Assembly: GCA_016189835.1 (NCBI GenBank)
Contig: JACPRU010000065.1
Location: forward strand, 1 to 64,000
From: Deltaproteobacteria bacterium
GTDB taxonomy: Bacteria > Desulfobacterota > Binatia > JACPRU01
Length of the DNA stretch: 64,000 nucleotides
Direction of reading: 5' to 3'
This document shows, piece after piece, positions 40,004-52,453 of the stretch. A model generated the notes under the pieces. It was not told the DNA's origin and did no database searches. It saw only the letters and a program-made list of their open reading frames with translations. Made by a program: the position numbers and the translations under genes. How positions within the stretch are numbered: position 1 is the stretch's first letter; every line of letters starts with the position of its first letter.

Positions 40004-40648
40004 GTGAAGAGCCGCGCGAGACTCGCCGCAGTGGTCCTGTGGATCGCGGCGCCCCTGGTGTCGGCGTGCGCCTCGGCGGGCCTCGTCCAGCCCCGCCCGC
40101 CGCTCTCCCGGGCGGGGCTCGACGAGGCCTCGCCGAGGCGGGCGCGGCACGCCGACGGCTTCTTGCCGTGGGCGGCGGACGAGCCCCAGCTGATCGTCGT
40201 CGACAAGACGTCGCGTCAGCTCGTGCTCTACCGGAACGGCGAACCGGTCAAGACCTATCCCGTGGTGCTCGGGCGCAACCCGGGGCGCAAGCTCTACGAA
40301 GGCGACCGGCGCACGCCCTCGGGCCTCTACCGGATCACCGGCAAGCGCGTGCACGCGCGCTACGTCCGCTTCATGGCGATCGACTACCCGAACGAGCGCG
40401 ATCGGGCCAACTACCGCGCGGCGCTGTCGCGCGGCTCGATTCCCCGCGCGCGCCGGGCCGTCAGCAACGGCGTGGCGGGTCTGGGTGGCCAGGTCGGCAT
40501 TCACGGTACCGACAAGGGAGAGTTGAACCGGGTCGGCATCAACTGGACGTTCGGCTGCGTGTCGCTCGCCAACCGCGACGTCGAAGAGCTGTACGGTCTG
40601 GTCCCGGAAGGGACCTGGGTGGTCATTCGCGACGAGTTGCCGCCGTAG
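40004..40648 (+). CDS. L,D-transpeptidase (YkuD) lipoprotein
   Basis: Cell-wall enzyme that forms or edits peptidoglycan cross-links or anchors proteins to it. The YkuD domain starts QLIVVDKTSRQLVLYRNG (about residue 60) and holds the catalytic histidine in GQVGIHGTD and the cysteine in NWTFGCVSLANRD. I start at the GTG at 40004, which gives a lipoprotein-type signal (LAAVVLWIAAPLVSAC) with the lipobox VSAC; the longer ORF would put an unlikely hydrophilic stretch before it. Mature length is about 190 residues. Confidence 0.9.
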   Translation: MKSRARLAAVVLWIAAPLVSACASAGLVQPRPPLSRAGLDEASPRRARHADGFLPWAADEPQLIVVDKTSRQLVLYRNGEPVKTYPVVLGRNPGRKLYEGDRRTPSGLYRITGKRVHARYVRFMAIDYPNERDRANYRAALSRGSIPRARRAVSNGVAGLGGQVGIHGTDKGELNRVGINWTFGCVSLANRDVEELYGLVPEGTWVVIRDELPP

Positions 40649-40669
40649 CGGGTCGACCTCGGAACCCGG

Positions 40670-42139
40670 GTGCGTAGCCCGCAATACGTTCTCGCGCTCG
40701 ACGAGGGATCGAGCGGCGTCCGCGCAGTGCTCCTCGACGTCGACGGGCGGGTGGCGGGGCGGGCCTACCGCGAGGTCGCGGCTTCCTATCCGCAGCCCGG
40801 CTGGGTGGAGCATGACGCCGAGGCGGTCTGGAACCGGACGCTGGAGGTCGCGCGGGCGGCGTTGGCCGCCGCCGGGGCCCGCGGCGCGGCGGTCGCCGCG
40901 ATCGGGGTCACCGGGCAGCGCTCGACCGCGGTCGCCTGGAGCCGCCAAACCGGCCGGCCCTTGCACCCGGCGATCAGCTGGCAGGACGTGCGCACCGCGG
41001 AGCGCTGCGCCGAGTTGCTCGCCGCGGGGAATTTCGCCTCGCCGCTCGGAGCGGCGACCAAGCTCGAGTGGCTGCGGCGCAACGTCGGGACGGTGCGCGC
41101 CGCCGCCGACCGCGGCGAGGCGCTGTTCGGCACGCTCGAGTCGTTTCTCGTCTGGAAGCTCTCGGCCGGCCGCGCGTACGTGACCGACCCCTCGTTCGCT
41201 TCCGTCACCTGCCTGTTCGACTTCTTCACCAACGGCTGGAGCCCGGCGATGCTCGCGGCTCTCGACCTCCGCGAGGACGCCCTGCCGGAGATCCGCGCGT
41301 CGAGCGAGGCCTACGCCGAGGCCGATCCGGTGTGGATCGGCGCGGCCGCGCCGATCGCCGCCCTCGCCGGCGATCAGCAGGCGGCGGTGTTCGGACAGCT
41401 CTGCCTCGATCCGGGCACCGTGAAGATCAGCTACGGCACTTCCGCGATGTGCAACCTCAACGTCGGTCGGTCGTTGCGGTTCTCGTCGACCGGCGCATTC
41501 CCGCTGGCGCTCTGGCGGATCGGCGACGAGCTTCACTACTGCCTGGAAGGCCACGCGATCACGGCGGGGGCGGCGGTCCAGTGGCTGCGCGACGGCCTCG
41601 GCGTGATCGCCGACGTGGCGGACAGCGACGCCATCGGGCGCAGCGTGCCGGACACCGGCGGGGTATGGGCCGTCCCGGCGTTCCAGGGGCTGGGCACGCC
41701 GCATTTCGACCCGGCGGCGCGCGCGACGATCGGCGGCCTCGCGCGCGGCACGACCCGCGCTCACGTGGTGCGGGCGGTGCTCGAGGGCGTGGCGCTGCGC
41801 TGCGCGGAGGTGTTCGACGCCCTGGCCGCCGACTCGCCGGCCGGGCGCCCCTCGGCGCTGCGCGCCGACGGCGGGGCGGCGCGCAACGATCTCCTCCTGC
41901 AGCTGCAGAGCGACCTGCTCGGCGTTCCCGTCGAGCGCCCCGAAATCCTCGAGGCGGCCGCCGCGGGCGTCGCCTACCTGGCCGGCCTCGCCGTCGGGTT
42001 CTGGAGCGACGTCGCGGCTCTGCGCGGCCTGTGGCGATGTGCCGCGCGCTTCGAGCCGCGCCTGTCGGAGGCCGAGCGCGAGGAGCGTCGCGAGCGATTC
42101 CGGAAGCGGGTGGCCGCCGTGCGCGAGGTCGCCAGCTGA
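40670..42139 (+). CDS. FGGY-family carbohydrate kinase (glycerol kinase-like)
   Basis: Phosphorylates a polyol or sugar with ATP. N-terminal ATPase fold opens VLALDEGSSGVRAVLLD; GDQQAAVFGQ, HAITAGAAVQWLRDGLG and TRAHVVRAVLEGVALR are close to glycerol kinases, as is FDPAARATIGGLARGTTR. At 489 residues it is the usual size. Yet no glpF or glpD lies nearby, and the substrate motif region differs enough that I leave the symbol blank. It starts with GTG 21 bases after the L,D-transpeptidase. Confidence 0.88.
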   Translation: MRSPQYVLALDEGSSGVRAVLLDVDGRVAGRAYREVAASYPQPGWVEHDAEAVWNRTLEVARAALAAAGARGAAVAAIGVTGQRSTAVAWSRQTGRPLHPAISWQDVRTAERCAELLAAGNFASPLGAATKLEWLRRNVGTVRAAADRGEALFGTLESFLVWKLSAGRAYVTDPSFASVTCLFDFFTNGWSPAMLAALDLREDALPEIRASSEAYAEADPVWIGAAAPIAALAGDQQAAVFGQLCLDPGTVKISYGTSAMCNLNVGRSLRFSSTGAFPLALWRIGDELHYCLEGHAITAGAAVQWLRDGLGVIADVADSDAIGRSVPDTGGVWAVPAFQGLGTPHFDPAARATIGGLARGTTRAHVVRAVLEGVALRCAEVFDALAADSPAGRPSALRADGGAARNDLLLQLQSDLLGVPVERPEILEAAAAGVAYLAGLAVGFWSDVAALRGLWRCAARFEPRLSEAEREERRERFRKRVAAVREVAS

Positions 42140-42177
42140 CCCCACCACGATCGGCCGCGACGGGGCTGAATCCGCGC

Positions 42178-43253
42178 TCAGCGCGCGCCCGCGCGGTTGA
42201 CGAAGTCGATCATCTGCCGCAGCCGCCCGAAGTTCGCGCGATTGAAGTGCAGGACCAGGCGCGGCAGCGCCGCGGTTTCGTCGGCGTCTTCCTCTGCGAG
42301 CGCCGCGCTCAAGTAGAAGCGCCCGCTCGCCAGCAGATCGCGGAAGTCGTTCTCCAGGCGCTGCAGGGTCGGATCGTCGAGCGGCTGGCGCAGCCGGATC
42401 ACCAGCTTCTCGCCGACGTAGCGCGAGGAATGATAGACGCGGTAAAAGCCGCGGATCTCCTCGACCGCCTCGCCGGCGTCGTCGGTGACGCGGAACAGGG
42501 ACCGGTCTTCTTCCGAGATCAGGCCGCGCCGCAGCAACTGGCCCTCCACCCGCTCCCGCCACGCCCGCCAGTACTCGCCGCCCGGCGCGTCGAGGAGCAC
42601 GATCGGCATCGGCCCGGCCTTGCCGGTCTGCACCAGCGTCAGGCACTCGTAGGCCTCGTCGAGCGTGCCGAACCCGCCGGGAAACAGCACGACCGCGTCG
42701 GCCTCCTTCACGAACAACAGCTTGCGCGTGAAGAAGTACCGGAACGTCATGAGCTTCGGGTCGTCGGCGATGAACTCGTTCGGCCTCTGCTCGGACGGCA
42801 GCCGGATGTTGACGCCGAACGTGCGCTCGCGTCCCGCGCCCCGCTGGCAGGCACGCATGATGCCCCCGCCCGCGCCGGTGATGACCATGAAGCCCGCGGC
42901 GGCGATCTGCCGCGCGAACTCCTCGGCCTGTAGGAACGCCGGGTCGCTCTCGACCGTGCGGGCCGATCCGAACGTCGTCACCTTGGGCACGTCGCGGTAG
43001 CGGGCGAACACGCGGAAGGCGTGGCGCAGCTCGCGCAGTGCGGCGTTCAACAGACGCACGTCCGCCACCGGGGTGCGATCGTCGAGCAGCCGGACCGCCG
43101 TCACGATCAGCTCGCGGACGAACTGCGCCGCGGGCTCCGGCGCGTCGGGACGGAGCTGGCGGAGAAACTCCGCGGCGTGGTCGAGAATCGGCGATCGTCG
43201 CGGCCGGCGACGGGAGACGCCGGCGCGGGGAGCGCTCGACGCCGGGGGCTCGT

Positions 43254-43257
<4 letters not shown>
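42178..43257 (-). CDS. LOG-family (TIGR00730-like) Rossmann protein
   Basis: A 359-residue protein with the LOG/lysine-decarboxylase-like fold. The hallmarks are [30 protein letters not shown] and [20 protein letters not shown] (the PGGxGTxxE motif). Small members cleave cytokinin-type or AMP-like nucleotide monophosphates to the base; larger members such as this, with extra N- and C-terminal helices, are less studied. The GTG start overlaps the stop of the DUF255 gene (GTGA), so it is coupled to it. Confidence 0.88.
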
Positions 43258-45320
<2,063 letters not shown>

Positions 45321-45343
45321 GGAAACAATCTAACACGCGCAGC

Positions 45344-47386
45344 TCAGCGCGCGAGCACGTACCGACCCGCGGCCGCCTTGCGCCGCCGGGCGACCTCGCC
45401 CAGCCAGACGCGCACGGAGTCGACAACGACGATGAGGACGAGCACCAGGAAGAGGCCGGTGACGGCGGCATCCAGGCGATCGTTGAAGATCAACCGTTCG
45501 AGCTTGGCGACCTCCGCCGCCGGCAGATCGCCCGCGAGCAGGCGCCGGCTTCGCGATGCCGCCGCGGCGAGGAAGCCGATGCGGGCGTCCGGGCTGAAGA
45601 TCTTCTGATAGCCCGCCGTCATGGTGATGGCGAGCAGCCAAAGGAGCGGCACGAGGGTGGTCCAGGCGTATCGCGCCCGCTCGTTCTTCAGCAGGATGGT
45701 CGTCGCCACGCACAGCGCGATCGCCGCCAGCAGCTGGTTGGCGATGCCGAACAGCGGCCACAGGCTGTTGATGCCGCCGAGCGGATCGACCACGCCCTGA
45801 TAGAGGAAGTACCCCCAGGCGCCGACCATCAAGGCACTCGACAGCAGAACCGAGGGATACCAGCTGGTGCGGCCGAGCGGCGCCCACAGGTGGCCGAGGA
45901 AGTCCTGCAGCATGAAGCGGCCGACGCGCGTGCCGGCGTCGAGAGTGGTGAGGATGAACAGCGCCTCGAACATGATCGCGAAGTGGTACCACAGCGCCAT
46001 GACCTCGCGTCCGCCGAGCGTGCGCGAGAAGATGTGTGCCATGCCGACGGCCAGGCTCGGCGCGCCGCCGGTGCGGGCGAACAGGCTCTGCTCGCCGATG
46101 TCGGCGGCGAGCGTCTCCATCTCCGCGGCGCTCACCGGAAAGCCCCAGCCGCTGATCGTCGCGGTCGCGGCCTCGGGCGTCGATCCGACCACCCCGGCCG
46201 GGCTGTTGATCGCGAAGTAGATACCGGGCTGAAGCGCCGCGGCGGCGATCATCGCCATGATGGCGACGAACGACTCCATCAGCATCGCGCCGTAGCCGAT
46301 CATCCGCGCGTCGCGCTCGTTGGTGAGGAGCTTCGGCGTGGTTCCGGACGAGACCAGCGAATGGAAGCCCGAGATCGCCCCGCAGGCGATGGTGATGAAC
46401 GCGAACGGAAACACCGTGCCGGCGAAGATCGGTCCGGTGCCGTCGGTGAAGCGGGTGAGCGCCGGCAGCTCGATCCGTGGCCGCAGCGCGACGATGCCGG
46501 CGGCGAGCGCGGCCACCGTGCCGATCTTCACGAAGGTGCTCAGGTAGTCCCGAGGGGCGAGCAGCAGCCAGACCGGCAGCACCGAGGCGAGGAAGCCGAA
46601 GGCGATGATCATCCAGGCGAGCTCCGTGCCGCCGAACGTGAAGTGAGCGGCGAGCGCCGGGTGGGCGTCCACCCAGCGGCCGCCGATCAGCGCCGCCGCC
46701 AGCAGCACGAGGCCGATTCCGGTGGTCTCGAGCACCGCGCCGGGTCGGATCACCCGCATGTACACGCCCATCAGCATGGCGATCGGGATCGTCGCCCCGA
46801 CCGTGAACGTGCCCCACGGGCTGCTGCGCAGCGCGTTGGTCACCACCAGGCCGAGCACCGCGATGAGGATCACCATGATCATCAGCACGCCGATCATGGC
46901 GACGAAGCCGCCGACCACGCCGATCTCCTCGCGGGCCATCTGCCCGAGCGATTTGCCATCGCGCCGCAGCGAGCAGGAGAGCACGCAGAAGTCCTGCACC
47001 GCGCCCCCCAGCACGACGCCGGCGAGGATCCACAACGTGCCGGGCAAGTAGCCGAACTGGGCGGCGAGCGTCGGCCCGATCAGCGGGCCGGGGCCGGCGA
47101 TGGCGGCGAAATGGTGGCCGAACACCACCCAGCGGTTGGTGGGCACGAAGTCGCGGCCGTCGTTGATGCGCTCGGCGGGGGTCGCGCGCGTCTCGTCGAG
47201 CATCAGCACCCGGGCGGCGATGAAGCCCGAATAGAACCGGTAGCCGACGGCGTAGACCGCGAGCGCGGCGATCACGAACCAGATCGCGTTGACGGTCTCG
47301 CCGCGCGCCAGCGCGATCACCGCCACCGCGCCGGCGCCGATCAGCGAGACGGCGAGCCAGGCGAGGGTCTTGACGAGGGCGGGCAT
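45344..47386 (-). CDS. cstA: carbon starvation protein CstA
   Basis: Multi-pass inner-membrane transporter of the CstA/BtsT type, which imports peptides or pyruvate. The start [20 protein letters not shown], then [17 protein letters not shown] and [20 protein letters not shown] are conserved, as are FFPFAFI-like [20 protein letters not shown] and SGTTPKLL. At 680 residues with about 16 hydrophobic segments it matches the family. The ATG at 47386 has GAGGAG almost touching it. The divergent aminotransferase starts only 19 bases away, so the two share a promoter region. Confidence 0.94.
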   Translation of the reverse strand: MPALVKTLAWLAVSLIGAGAVAVIALARGETVNAIWFVIAALAVYAVGYRFYSGFIAARVLMLDETRATPAERINDGRDFVPTNRWVVFGHHFAAIAGPGPLIGPTLAAQFGYLPGTLWILAGVVLGGAVQDFCVLSCSLRRDGKSLGQMAREEIGVVGGFVAMIGVLMIMVILIAVLGLVVTNALRSSPWGTFTVGATIPIAMLMGVYMRVIRPGAVLETTGIGLVLLAAALIGGRWVDAHPALAAHFTFGGTELAWMIIAFGFLASVLPVWLLLAPRDYLSTFVKIGTVAALAAGIVALRPRIELPALTRFTDGTGPIFAGTVFPFAFITIACGAISGFHSLVSSGTTPKLLTNERDARMIGYGAMLMESFVAIMAMIAAAALQPGIYFAINSPAGVVGSTPEAATATISGWGFPVSAAEMETLAADIGEQSLFARTGGAPSLAVGMAHIFSRTLGGREVMALWYHFAIMFEALFILTTLDAGTRVGRFMLQDFLGHLWAPLGRTSWYPSVLLSSALMVGAWGYFLYQGVVDPLGGINSLWPLFGIANQLLAAIALCVATTILLKNERARYAWTTLVPLLWLLAITMTAGYQKIFSPDARIGFLAAAASRSRRLLAGDLPAAEVAKLERLIFNDRLDAAVTGLFLVLVLIVVVDSVRVWLGEVARRRKAAAGRYVLAR

Positions 47387-47405
47387 CTCCTCGCAAGCGT
47401 CTAGC

Positions 47406-48656
47406 GTGGAGCTCGTGGGCGAAACAAGCAGGCGGCCGTGGCGCTTGCGGCCGCCGAGCGTGCGGCGGGATTTTCCCGCGCTGAGCGGCATCGTCTTCCT
47501 CAACGCCGCCAGCATGGGGGTCGCCTCGCGGCAGGCGCTCGCCGCCATCGACGAGCAGCGCCGCCGGCTCGCCGCCGGCCCGCGGGGTCTCGGCTGGAGC
47601 CGCTTCATCGCGGGCTTCGAGAGCGGTGTCGCGCGGGCGCGGCGCGAAGCCGCGCGTCTGTTGCGCGCCGCCGAGGACGAGGTGGGGCTGATCAGCGACA
47701 CCACGTCGGGGCTCCATCAGGCGATCGACGCCGTTCCGCTGCGCGACGGCGACAACCTCGTGCTCGGCGATCTCGAGTACCCGCAGGTCGCGCTGGCCGC
47801 CGAGAACGCGCGGCGGGAGCATGGGGTGGAGGTCCGCTTCGCGCGCCATCGGGGCGGCCGCGTTTCGATCGACGACTACCGGGCGGTGATCGATCGGCGC
47901 ACCCGCGCCGTGCTGGTCAGCTCGGTCGGCTGGGTGACCGGCGAGCGAATCGACCTCGCGGCGTTCTCCGATCTCGCGGAACGGAGCGGGTTCTTCCTGG
48001 TGGTGGATGCCGTTCAGCAGCTCGGCGGCGTGGCGATCGATTGCTCGCGGCTGCGCGTCGATTTCCTGACCGCGGGCGGCTACAAGTGGCTGAACGCCCC
48101 GTTCGGCTGTGGCGTCTTTTACGTGCGCCGCGGCGCGCACGATCTCGGGCTACGCGTGCGCCGCGTCGGCCTGCTCGGCCTCCAGGAGCCGGAGGGCGGA
48201 TGGGGCGGCTTCTACGATTCCCCCGAGATGAGGCCGCTGCCGCCGCTCGGGCCGGTGCGCAGCGCCCGGCGGTTCGAGGCGCAGGGCACGCCGAACCGGC
48301 TGGGCGCCGCGGGACTGGCCGCCGCGCTGCGCCATCGCAATGCCCAGGGCCGGCGCGCGGTCGAACGGCACATCCTCGATCTCGCCGGCGAGCTGATCGA
48401 CGAGCTCGCCGCACGGGGGGCGACGGTCTGGACGCCGAGGCCGGAGCGCCGCCGCGCCGGCATCGTCACGTTCACGTTCGGCGGCGGGGCGGCGGCGGAC
48501 AAGCGTCTGCATCGCTCCCTCGAGCGGCGCGAGATCTTCACCACGGCGCGATATTGCTCGGGCGTCGGCGGCGTGCGTGCCGCGGTGCACCTCTTCAACA
48601 CGCGCGCCGACCTGCACGCGCTGCTCGCCGCGATCGACGAATGGCGGCGTTCGTGA
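47406..48656 (+). CDS. class V aminotransferase (cysteine desulfurase-like)
   Basis: PLP enzyme of the class V fold, similar to isopenicillin-N epimerase, kynureninase or selenocysteine lyase-like proteins. It opens [19 protein letters not shown]; the PLP aspartate/glutamine site is [17 protein letters not shown] and the lysine is in [19 protein letters not shown]. The C-terminal part has [19 protein letters not shown]. Two GTG starts (47406 and 47415) are possible; GGAG suits the second. It overlaps the M16 gene start. The exact reaction is open. Confidence 0.85.
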   Translation: MELVGETSRRPWRLRPPSVRRDFPALSGIVFLNAASMGVASRQALAAIDEQRRRLAAGPRGLGWSRFIAGFESGVARARREAARLLRAAEDEVGLISDTTSGLHQAIDAVPLRDGDNLVLGDLEYPQVALAAENARREHGVEVRFARHRGGRVSIDDYRAVIDRRTRAVLVSSVGWVTGERIDLAAFSDLAERSGFFLVVDAVQQLGGVAIDCSRLRVDFLTAGGYKWLNAPFGCGVFYVRRGAHDLGLRVRRVGLLGLQEPEGGWGGFYDSPEMRPLPPLGPVRSARRFEAQGTPNRLGAAGLAAALRHRNAQGRRAVERHILDLAGELIDELAARGATVWTPRPERRRAGIVTFTFGGGAAADKRLHRSLERREIFTTARYCSGVGGVRAAVHLFNTRADLHALLAAIDEWRRS

Positions 48657-49882
48657 CATCGGGAAGATCCGTGTCCGGAGCGGGGTTCCAGGTGTTTCGC
48701 GTAGGTGCGCTGCGCGTCGCCTTCGAGCGATCGGCCGGCCCGCTCGCGGGCATCGTGCTGTCGGCGCGCACCGGATCGCGCTTCGACGGCGCCCGGCCGG
48801 GGATCGCGCACCTCGCCGAGCACATGCTCTTCCAGGGGACTCGCTCGCTCGACCACGCGGCGATCAACCAGCGCGCGGCCGAGCTCGGCGGGGATCACGA
48901 CGCGAGCACCAGCTACGAAGACTTGAACCTGACCTTCCAGGTGCTGAACGCGGACGTCGCGGGGGCGATCGCGTTGCTCGCCGAGCAGGTCCTGCGCTCG
49001 GTCGTTCCACGCGACCGCCTCGAGAACGAGCGCCAGGTGGTTTGCCAGGAGATCCGCGGGCACCGCGAAGACGCGATCGGTCACCTCTCCGACGAGACCT
49101 GGGCCCGCTTCTTCGCCGACGGTCTGCGGCTGCCGCCGAGCGGGACGTTGGCGAGCGTGCGGTCGACCTCCGCGGCGGAGGTGCGCGACTTCCTGCGCCG
49201 CCGGCTGGTGGGAGCCAACCTGGTGCTGTCGATCGTCGGCGACCTGCAGTCGGGCGACGTGCGGCGAGCCGTGGCGCGGGAGTTCCGCGCTCTGGCCCCC
49301 GGGGTGGCGTGCATCGCCCCGCCGGTGCGCATCGCCCGTCGCGGAGAGGTCCGCTTGCGGCGATCGGGCCTCACCCAGCTCTATCTGACGACCCTGTTCT
49401 CGGTACCGGCGGGGCGCCGCGAGCTGCTCGCGCTCGGGCTGGCGCTCGAGATCCTCGGCACCGACCCGGACGGCCGGCTCTATCACGAGATCCGCGAACG
49501 GCGCGGGCTGTCCTACGACCTGTGGGCCGATCTTCCGGGCGGAGCGCAGTGGGCGGCGCTCGCGGTCGGGGCCGTGGCCGAACGCCGCGCCGAGCGCCGG
49601 CTGCGCGAAGCGATCGACGGAGTCTTCACGCGCGCGGCGAGCGAGGGCTTCTCGGCCGAGGAGATCGATCGCGCCCGGCGCAAGCTCCGCTACCGCTACG
49701 CGCGGCTGAGCGAGGCCAAGCTCGAACGCGCCGCGTCGCACGCGGCCGCGCTGCTCTACGGGACGCCGAGCCTCGAAGAGGCGGAGGCGATCGTCGCTTC
49801 GTTGCGCCGCGAGGAGATCGAACGTGCCTGGCGCGTCGCGCTCGGCGGTCCGCGCCTGACCGGGGTGTTGACCGGCGACTGA
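48653..49882 (+). CDS. M16 family zinc peptidase
   Basis: Pitrilysin/processing-peptidase type metalloprotease. The inverted zinc motif HLAEHMLFQGT lies near residue 47, with the further glutamate in ENERQVVCQEIRGH. Second-domain marks are GLTQLYLTTLFSVPAG and the GRLYHEIRERRGLSYDLWAD R/Y motif. At about 409 residues it is a single half-clamshell that would dimerise. I start at the GTG overlapping the previous stop (GTGA); an in-frame ATG at 48641 is the alternative. No signal peptide is evident, so it is probably cytoplasmic. Confidence 0.9.
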   Translation: MTSGRSVSGAGFQVFRVGALRVAFERSAGPLAGIVLSARTGSRFDGARPGIAHLAEHMLFQGTRSLDHAAINQRAAELGGDHDASTSYEDLNLTFQVLNADVAGAIALLAEQVLRSVVPRDRLENERQVVCQEIRGHREDAIGHLSDETWARFFADGLRLPPSGTLASVRSTSAAEVRDFLRRRLVGANLVLSIVGDLQSGDVRRAVAREFRALAPGVACIAPPVRIARRGEVRLRRSGLTQLYLTTLFSVPAGRRELLALGLALEILGTDPDGRLYHEIRERRGLSYDLWADLPGGAQWAALAVGAVAERRAERRLREAIDGVFTRAASEGFSAEEIDRARRKLRYRYARLSEAKLERAASHAAALLYGTPSLEEAEAIVASLRREEIERAWRVALGGPRLTGVLTGD

Positions 49883-49966
49883 AGAGCCGGGTGGGGAACG
49901 GCTGCCGGCCGGGCGCCTGCGCGTCTGTTGCGCGCGCCCCGGGCCGGGGGCTACAAATCGCGCTTC

Positions 49967-50902
49967 ATGGCCCTGCGCATCCTCCTCGTCGGCCAGGCCG
50001 CCTTCGGCGAACGGACGCTCGAGCGTCTCGCTCGGAATCATTCGGTCGTCGCCGTCTACTGCCCTCCCGATGCTCCGGGCGCCCAGGCGGATCCGCTGAA
50101 ATCCAAGGCGCTCGAGCGCGGCATTCCCGTCCATCAGCCGAAGTCGATGAAGACCGACGAGGTCTTCGAGCGATTCGGCGCCTGCGGCGCCGATCTCGCC
50201 GTGCTCGCGTTCGTCACGGTGATCGTGCCCGAGCGCGTCATCCGCCTTCCCCGGCTCGGTACGATCTGCTTCCATCCATCGCTGCTCCCACGCTACCGCG
50301 GCGGCAGCGCCCTGAACTGGCAGATCATCCGCGGCGAGACCCGCGGCGGCCTCACCGTCTTCTGGACCGACGCGGGAATCGACACCGGGCCGATCCTGCT
50401 CCAGAAGCCGGTGGTGATCGGACCCGACGACACGACCGGTTCGCTCTACTACGAGAAGATCTTCCCGCTCGGTCTCGACACCCTCGAGGAGGCGGTCGAG
50501 CTGGTCGCGGCGGGCCGCGCCCCGCGCATCCCGCAGGACGAGTCGCTGGCGAGCTACGATCCGCTGTGCCGTAACGAGCACGTGGCGATCGACTGGCTGC
50601 GCCCGGCGCGCGAAGTCTACGACCTGGTGCGCGGCGCCGACCCGCAGCCCGGGGCGTGGGCCGTCCATCGCGGCGAGAAGATCCGCTTCTTCGATTGTCG
50701 CCTTTCCGCCGGCGCATCCGCCGATCCGGGACGCGTGGTCGGGCTCGGCGCCGGCGGTCTGGAGGTCGCTCTCGCCGGCGGGCGGCTGGTCGCCAAGCGC
50801 GTCCGGATCGGCGACTCGCCCAAGAAGACCCCGGCGGCGGAGCTCGCCGCCGCGGCTTGCCTCGCGGTGGGCGACCGTCTGGCCGGAGGGCCGTCGGCGT
50901 GA
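49967..50902 (+). CDS. formyltransferase-family protein (Fmt/FDH hydrolase-like)
   Basis: Resembles methionyl-tRNA formyltransferase and the N-terminal hydrolase domain of 10-formyltetrahydrofolate dehydrogenase. The active-site run is FHPSLLPRYRGGSALNWQII, with the catalytic aspartate in DAGIDTGPILLQ; the C-terminal domain (about residues 205-300) has the Fmt-like barrel. It reads ALERGIPVHQPKSMK near residue 50. The tight linkage with gmhA rather than def suggests a role other than initiator-tRNA formylation, perhaps sugar-amine formylation; this is inference. Start MALRILLVGQ is chosen over the longer ORF. Confidence 0.85.
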   Translation: MALRILLVGQAAFGERTLERLARNHSVVAVYCPPDAPGAQADPLKSKALERGIPVHQPKSMKTDEVFERFGACGADLAVLAFVTVIVPERVIRLPRLGTICFHPSLLPRYRGGSALNWQIIRGETRGGLTVFWTDAGIDTGPILLQKPVVIGPDDTTGSLYYEKIFPLGLDTLEEAVELVAAGRAPRIPQDESLASYDPLCRNEHVAIDWLRPAREVYDLVRGADPQPGAWAVHRGEKIRFFDCRLSAGASADPGRVVGLGAGGLEVALAGGRLVAKRVRIGDSPKKTPAAELAAAACLAVGDRLAGGPSA

Positions 50903-51501
50903 CGAGCGAGGCGCAACACCCGATCCAGCGCGCGTTCGCGGACAGCATCGCCGCCAAGGCGCAGTTCCTGAAGGAGCATCTGCGGACCCTCGAGACCGTG
51001 ATCGACACCGTCGCCGCGCGCCTGCTGGCCGGCAACAAGGTGCTGTTCTTCGGCAACGGCGGCAGCGCCGCCGACGCGCAGCACCTCGCCGCGGAGTTCG
51101 TGAACCGCTTCCTGCTCGAGCGGCCGCCGCTGCCGGCGATGGCGCTCACCACCGACACCTCGATCCTGACCAGCGTCGGCAACGACTATGGCTACGCAGA
51201 GGTCTTCGCCAAGCAGGTGAAGGCGCTCGGGCGCGAGGGCGACGTCGCCGTGGCTCTGTCGACGAGCGGAAATTCTCCGAACGTGCTGCGCGCCGTGGAA
51301 GCGTGCCGGAAGCAGGGGATCATCACCGTCGGTCTGACCGGCGGCGACGGAGGCAAGCTCGGCGCCTTGGTGGATCACCACCTCTGCGTCTCGGCGAGCA
51401 AGCTGAGCCCGCGCATCCAAGAGACGCACATCCTCGTCGGGCACGTGCTGTGCGAGATGGTGGACTGCAAGCTGTTCGGACGCCACTCGGAAAGAGCGTA
51501 G
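50899..51501 (+). CDS. gmhA: phosphoheptose isomerase (GmhA-like SIS protein)
   Basis: SIS-fold isomerase turning sedoheptulose 7-phosphate to D-glycero-D-manno-heptose 7-phosphate for LPS core. Marks: VLFFGNGGSAADAQHLAAEF (about residues 50-70), ALTTDTSILTSVGNDYG, STSGNSPNVLRAVE and the zinc-site QETHILVGHVLCEMVD. The 200-residue length is normal; DiaA is a close relative, but the residues around the zinc site favour GmhA. GTG start overlaps the formyltransferase stop. No other heptose genes are in the window. Confidence 0.88.
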   Translation: MTSEAQHPIQRAFADSIAAKAQFLKEHLRTLETVIDTVAARLLAGNKVLFFGNGGSAADAQHLAAEFVNRFLLERPPLPAMALTTDTSILTSVGNDYGYAEVFAKQVKALGREGDVAVALSTSGNSPNVLRAVEACRKQGIITVGLTGGDGGKLGALVDHHLCVSASKLSPRIQETHILVGHVLCEMVDCKLFGRHSERA

Positions 51502-51505
51502 GCGG

Positions 51506-52453
51506 TTGAAGTACCGCGAAATCGATCTGTCGCGCGCCCACACCCACCCGCTCGCCTCACGCCCGAGCAAGGTCGACGCGCACGCGCTCGGACGTCCTCT
51601 CGCCGCCGGCGCATCGGTCGCGGCGCTGCTCGACAGCCTTCCCGATCTCCTCGCCGGCCGTGACCTGCGCGAAGCGGTGCGCGAGCTGGCGCGGCGGCGG
51701 CGGGCGGGCGGAGCGATCCTGCTCGGCATGGGCGCGCACCCCGTCAAGGTCGGCCTGTCGCCGCTGATCGTCGACTGGATCGAGCGCGACGTGCTTGCCG
51801 GGGTAGCGATGAACGGGGCGGGCATCGTTCACGACTTCGAGCTCGCGCTGGTCGGACGCACCTCGGAGGAAGTGGCCGATCAGCTCGCCGACGGGAGCTT
51901 CGGCATGTCCGAGGAAACCGGGGCGTTCCTCAACCAGGCCGCCCGGGAGGGTGCCGCGGACGGCATCGGCCTCGGCCAGGCCGTCGGCCGCAAGATCCTG
52001 GCCGCCCGGCTTCCCCGCGCCGAGCTCAGCATTTGCGCCGCCGGCGCGCGCCGTGGGGTGCCGGTCACCGTCCACGTCGCGCTCGGCACCGACGTCGTGC
52101 ACATGCACCCGTCCGCCGACGGCGCGGCGATCGGCGAGACCAGCCTACGAGACTTCCGCATCCTCGCCGAGCAGGTCGCCGCTCTCGAGGGAGGCGCCTT
52201 CCTCAATCTGGGCTCGGCCGTGATCCTCCCGGAGGTGTTTCTGAAGGCGCTCAATCTGGCCCGCAACGTCGGACGCCGCGTCGCCGACGTGCTGACGCTC
52301 GACATGGACTTCCAGCGACACTATCGCCCGCTCACCAACGTCGTGGCCCGACCCACGCGGCTCGGCGGCCGCGGCATCCATCTCACCGGCCACCACGAGA
52401 TCATGTTTCCGTTGCTCTGTGCGGCGTTGCGTGAGGAAATGGAGAAGCCGTGA
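51506..52453 (+). CDS. conserved unknown protein after gmhA
   Basis: A 315-residue cytoplasmic protein beginning with TTG five bases after gmhA. It reads like an enzyme with a Rossmann-type core: GGAILLGMGAHPVKVGLSPL, then VAMNGAGIVHDFELALVGRT, DGSFGMSEETGAF, and VHVALGTDVVHMHPSADG; the end has HLTGHHEIMFPL. Several conserved-looking histidines and aspartates could bind a metal or substrate. The NGAGIVHDFELAL stretch recalls deoxyhypusine-synthase-like proteins, but I cannot confirm that. Its stop overlaps the next gene (ATGA-like GTGA), so it is part of the same operon. Confidence 0.7.
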   Translation: MKYREIDLSRAHTHPLASRPSKVDAHALGRPLAAGASVAALLDSLPDLLAGRDLREAVRELARRRRAGGAILLGMGAHPVKVGLSPLIVDWIERDVLAGVAMNGAGIVHDFELALVGRTSEEVADQLADGSFGMSEETGAFLNQAAREGAADGIGLGQAVGRKILAARLPRAELSICAAGARRGVPVTVHVALGTDVVHMHPSADGAAIGETSLRDFRILAEQVAALEGGAFLNLGSAVILPEVFLKALNLARNVGRRVADVLTLDMDFQRHYRPLTNVVARPTRLGGRGIHLTGHHEIMFPLLCAALREEMEKP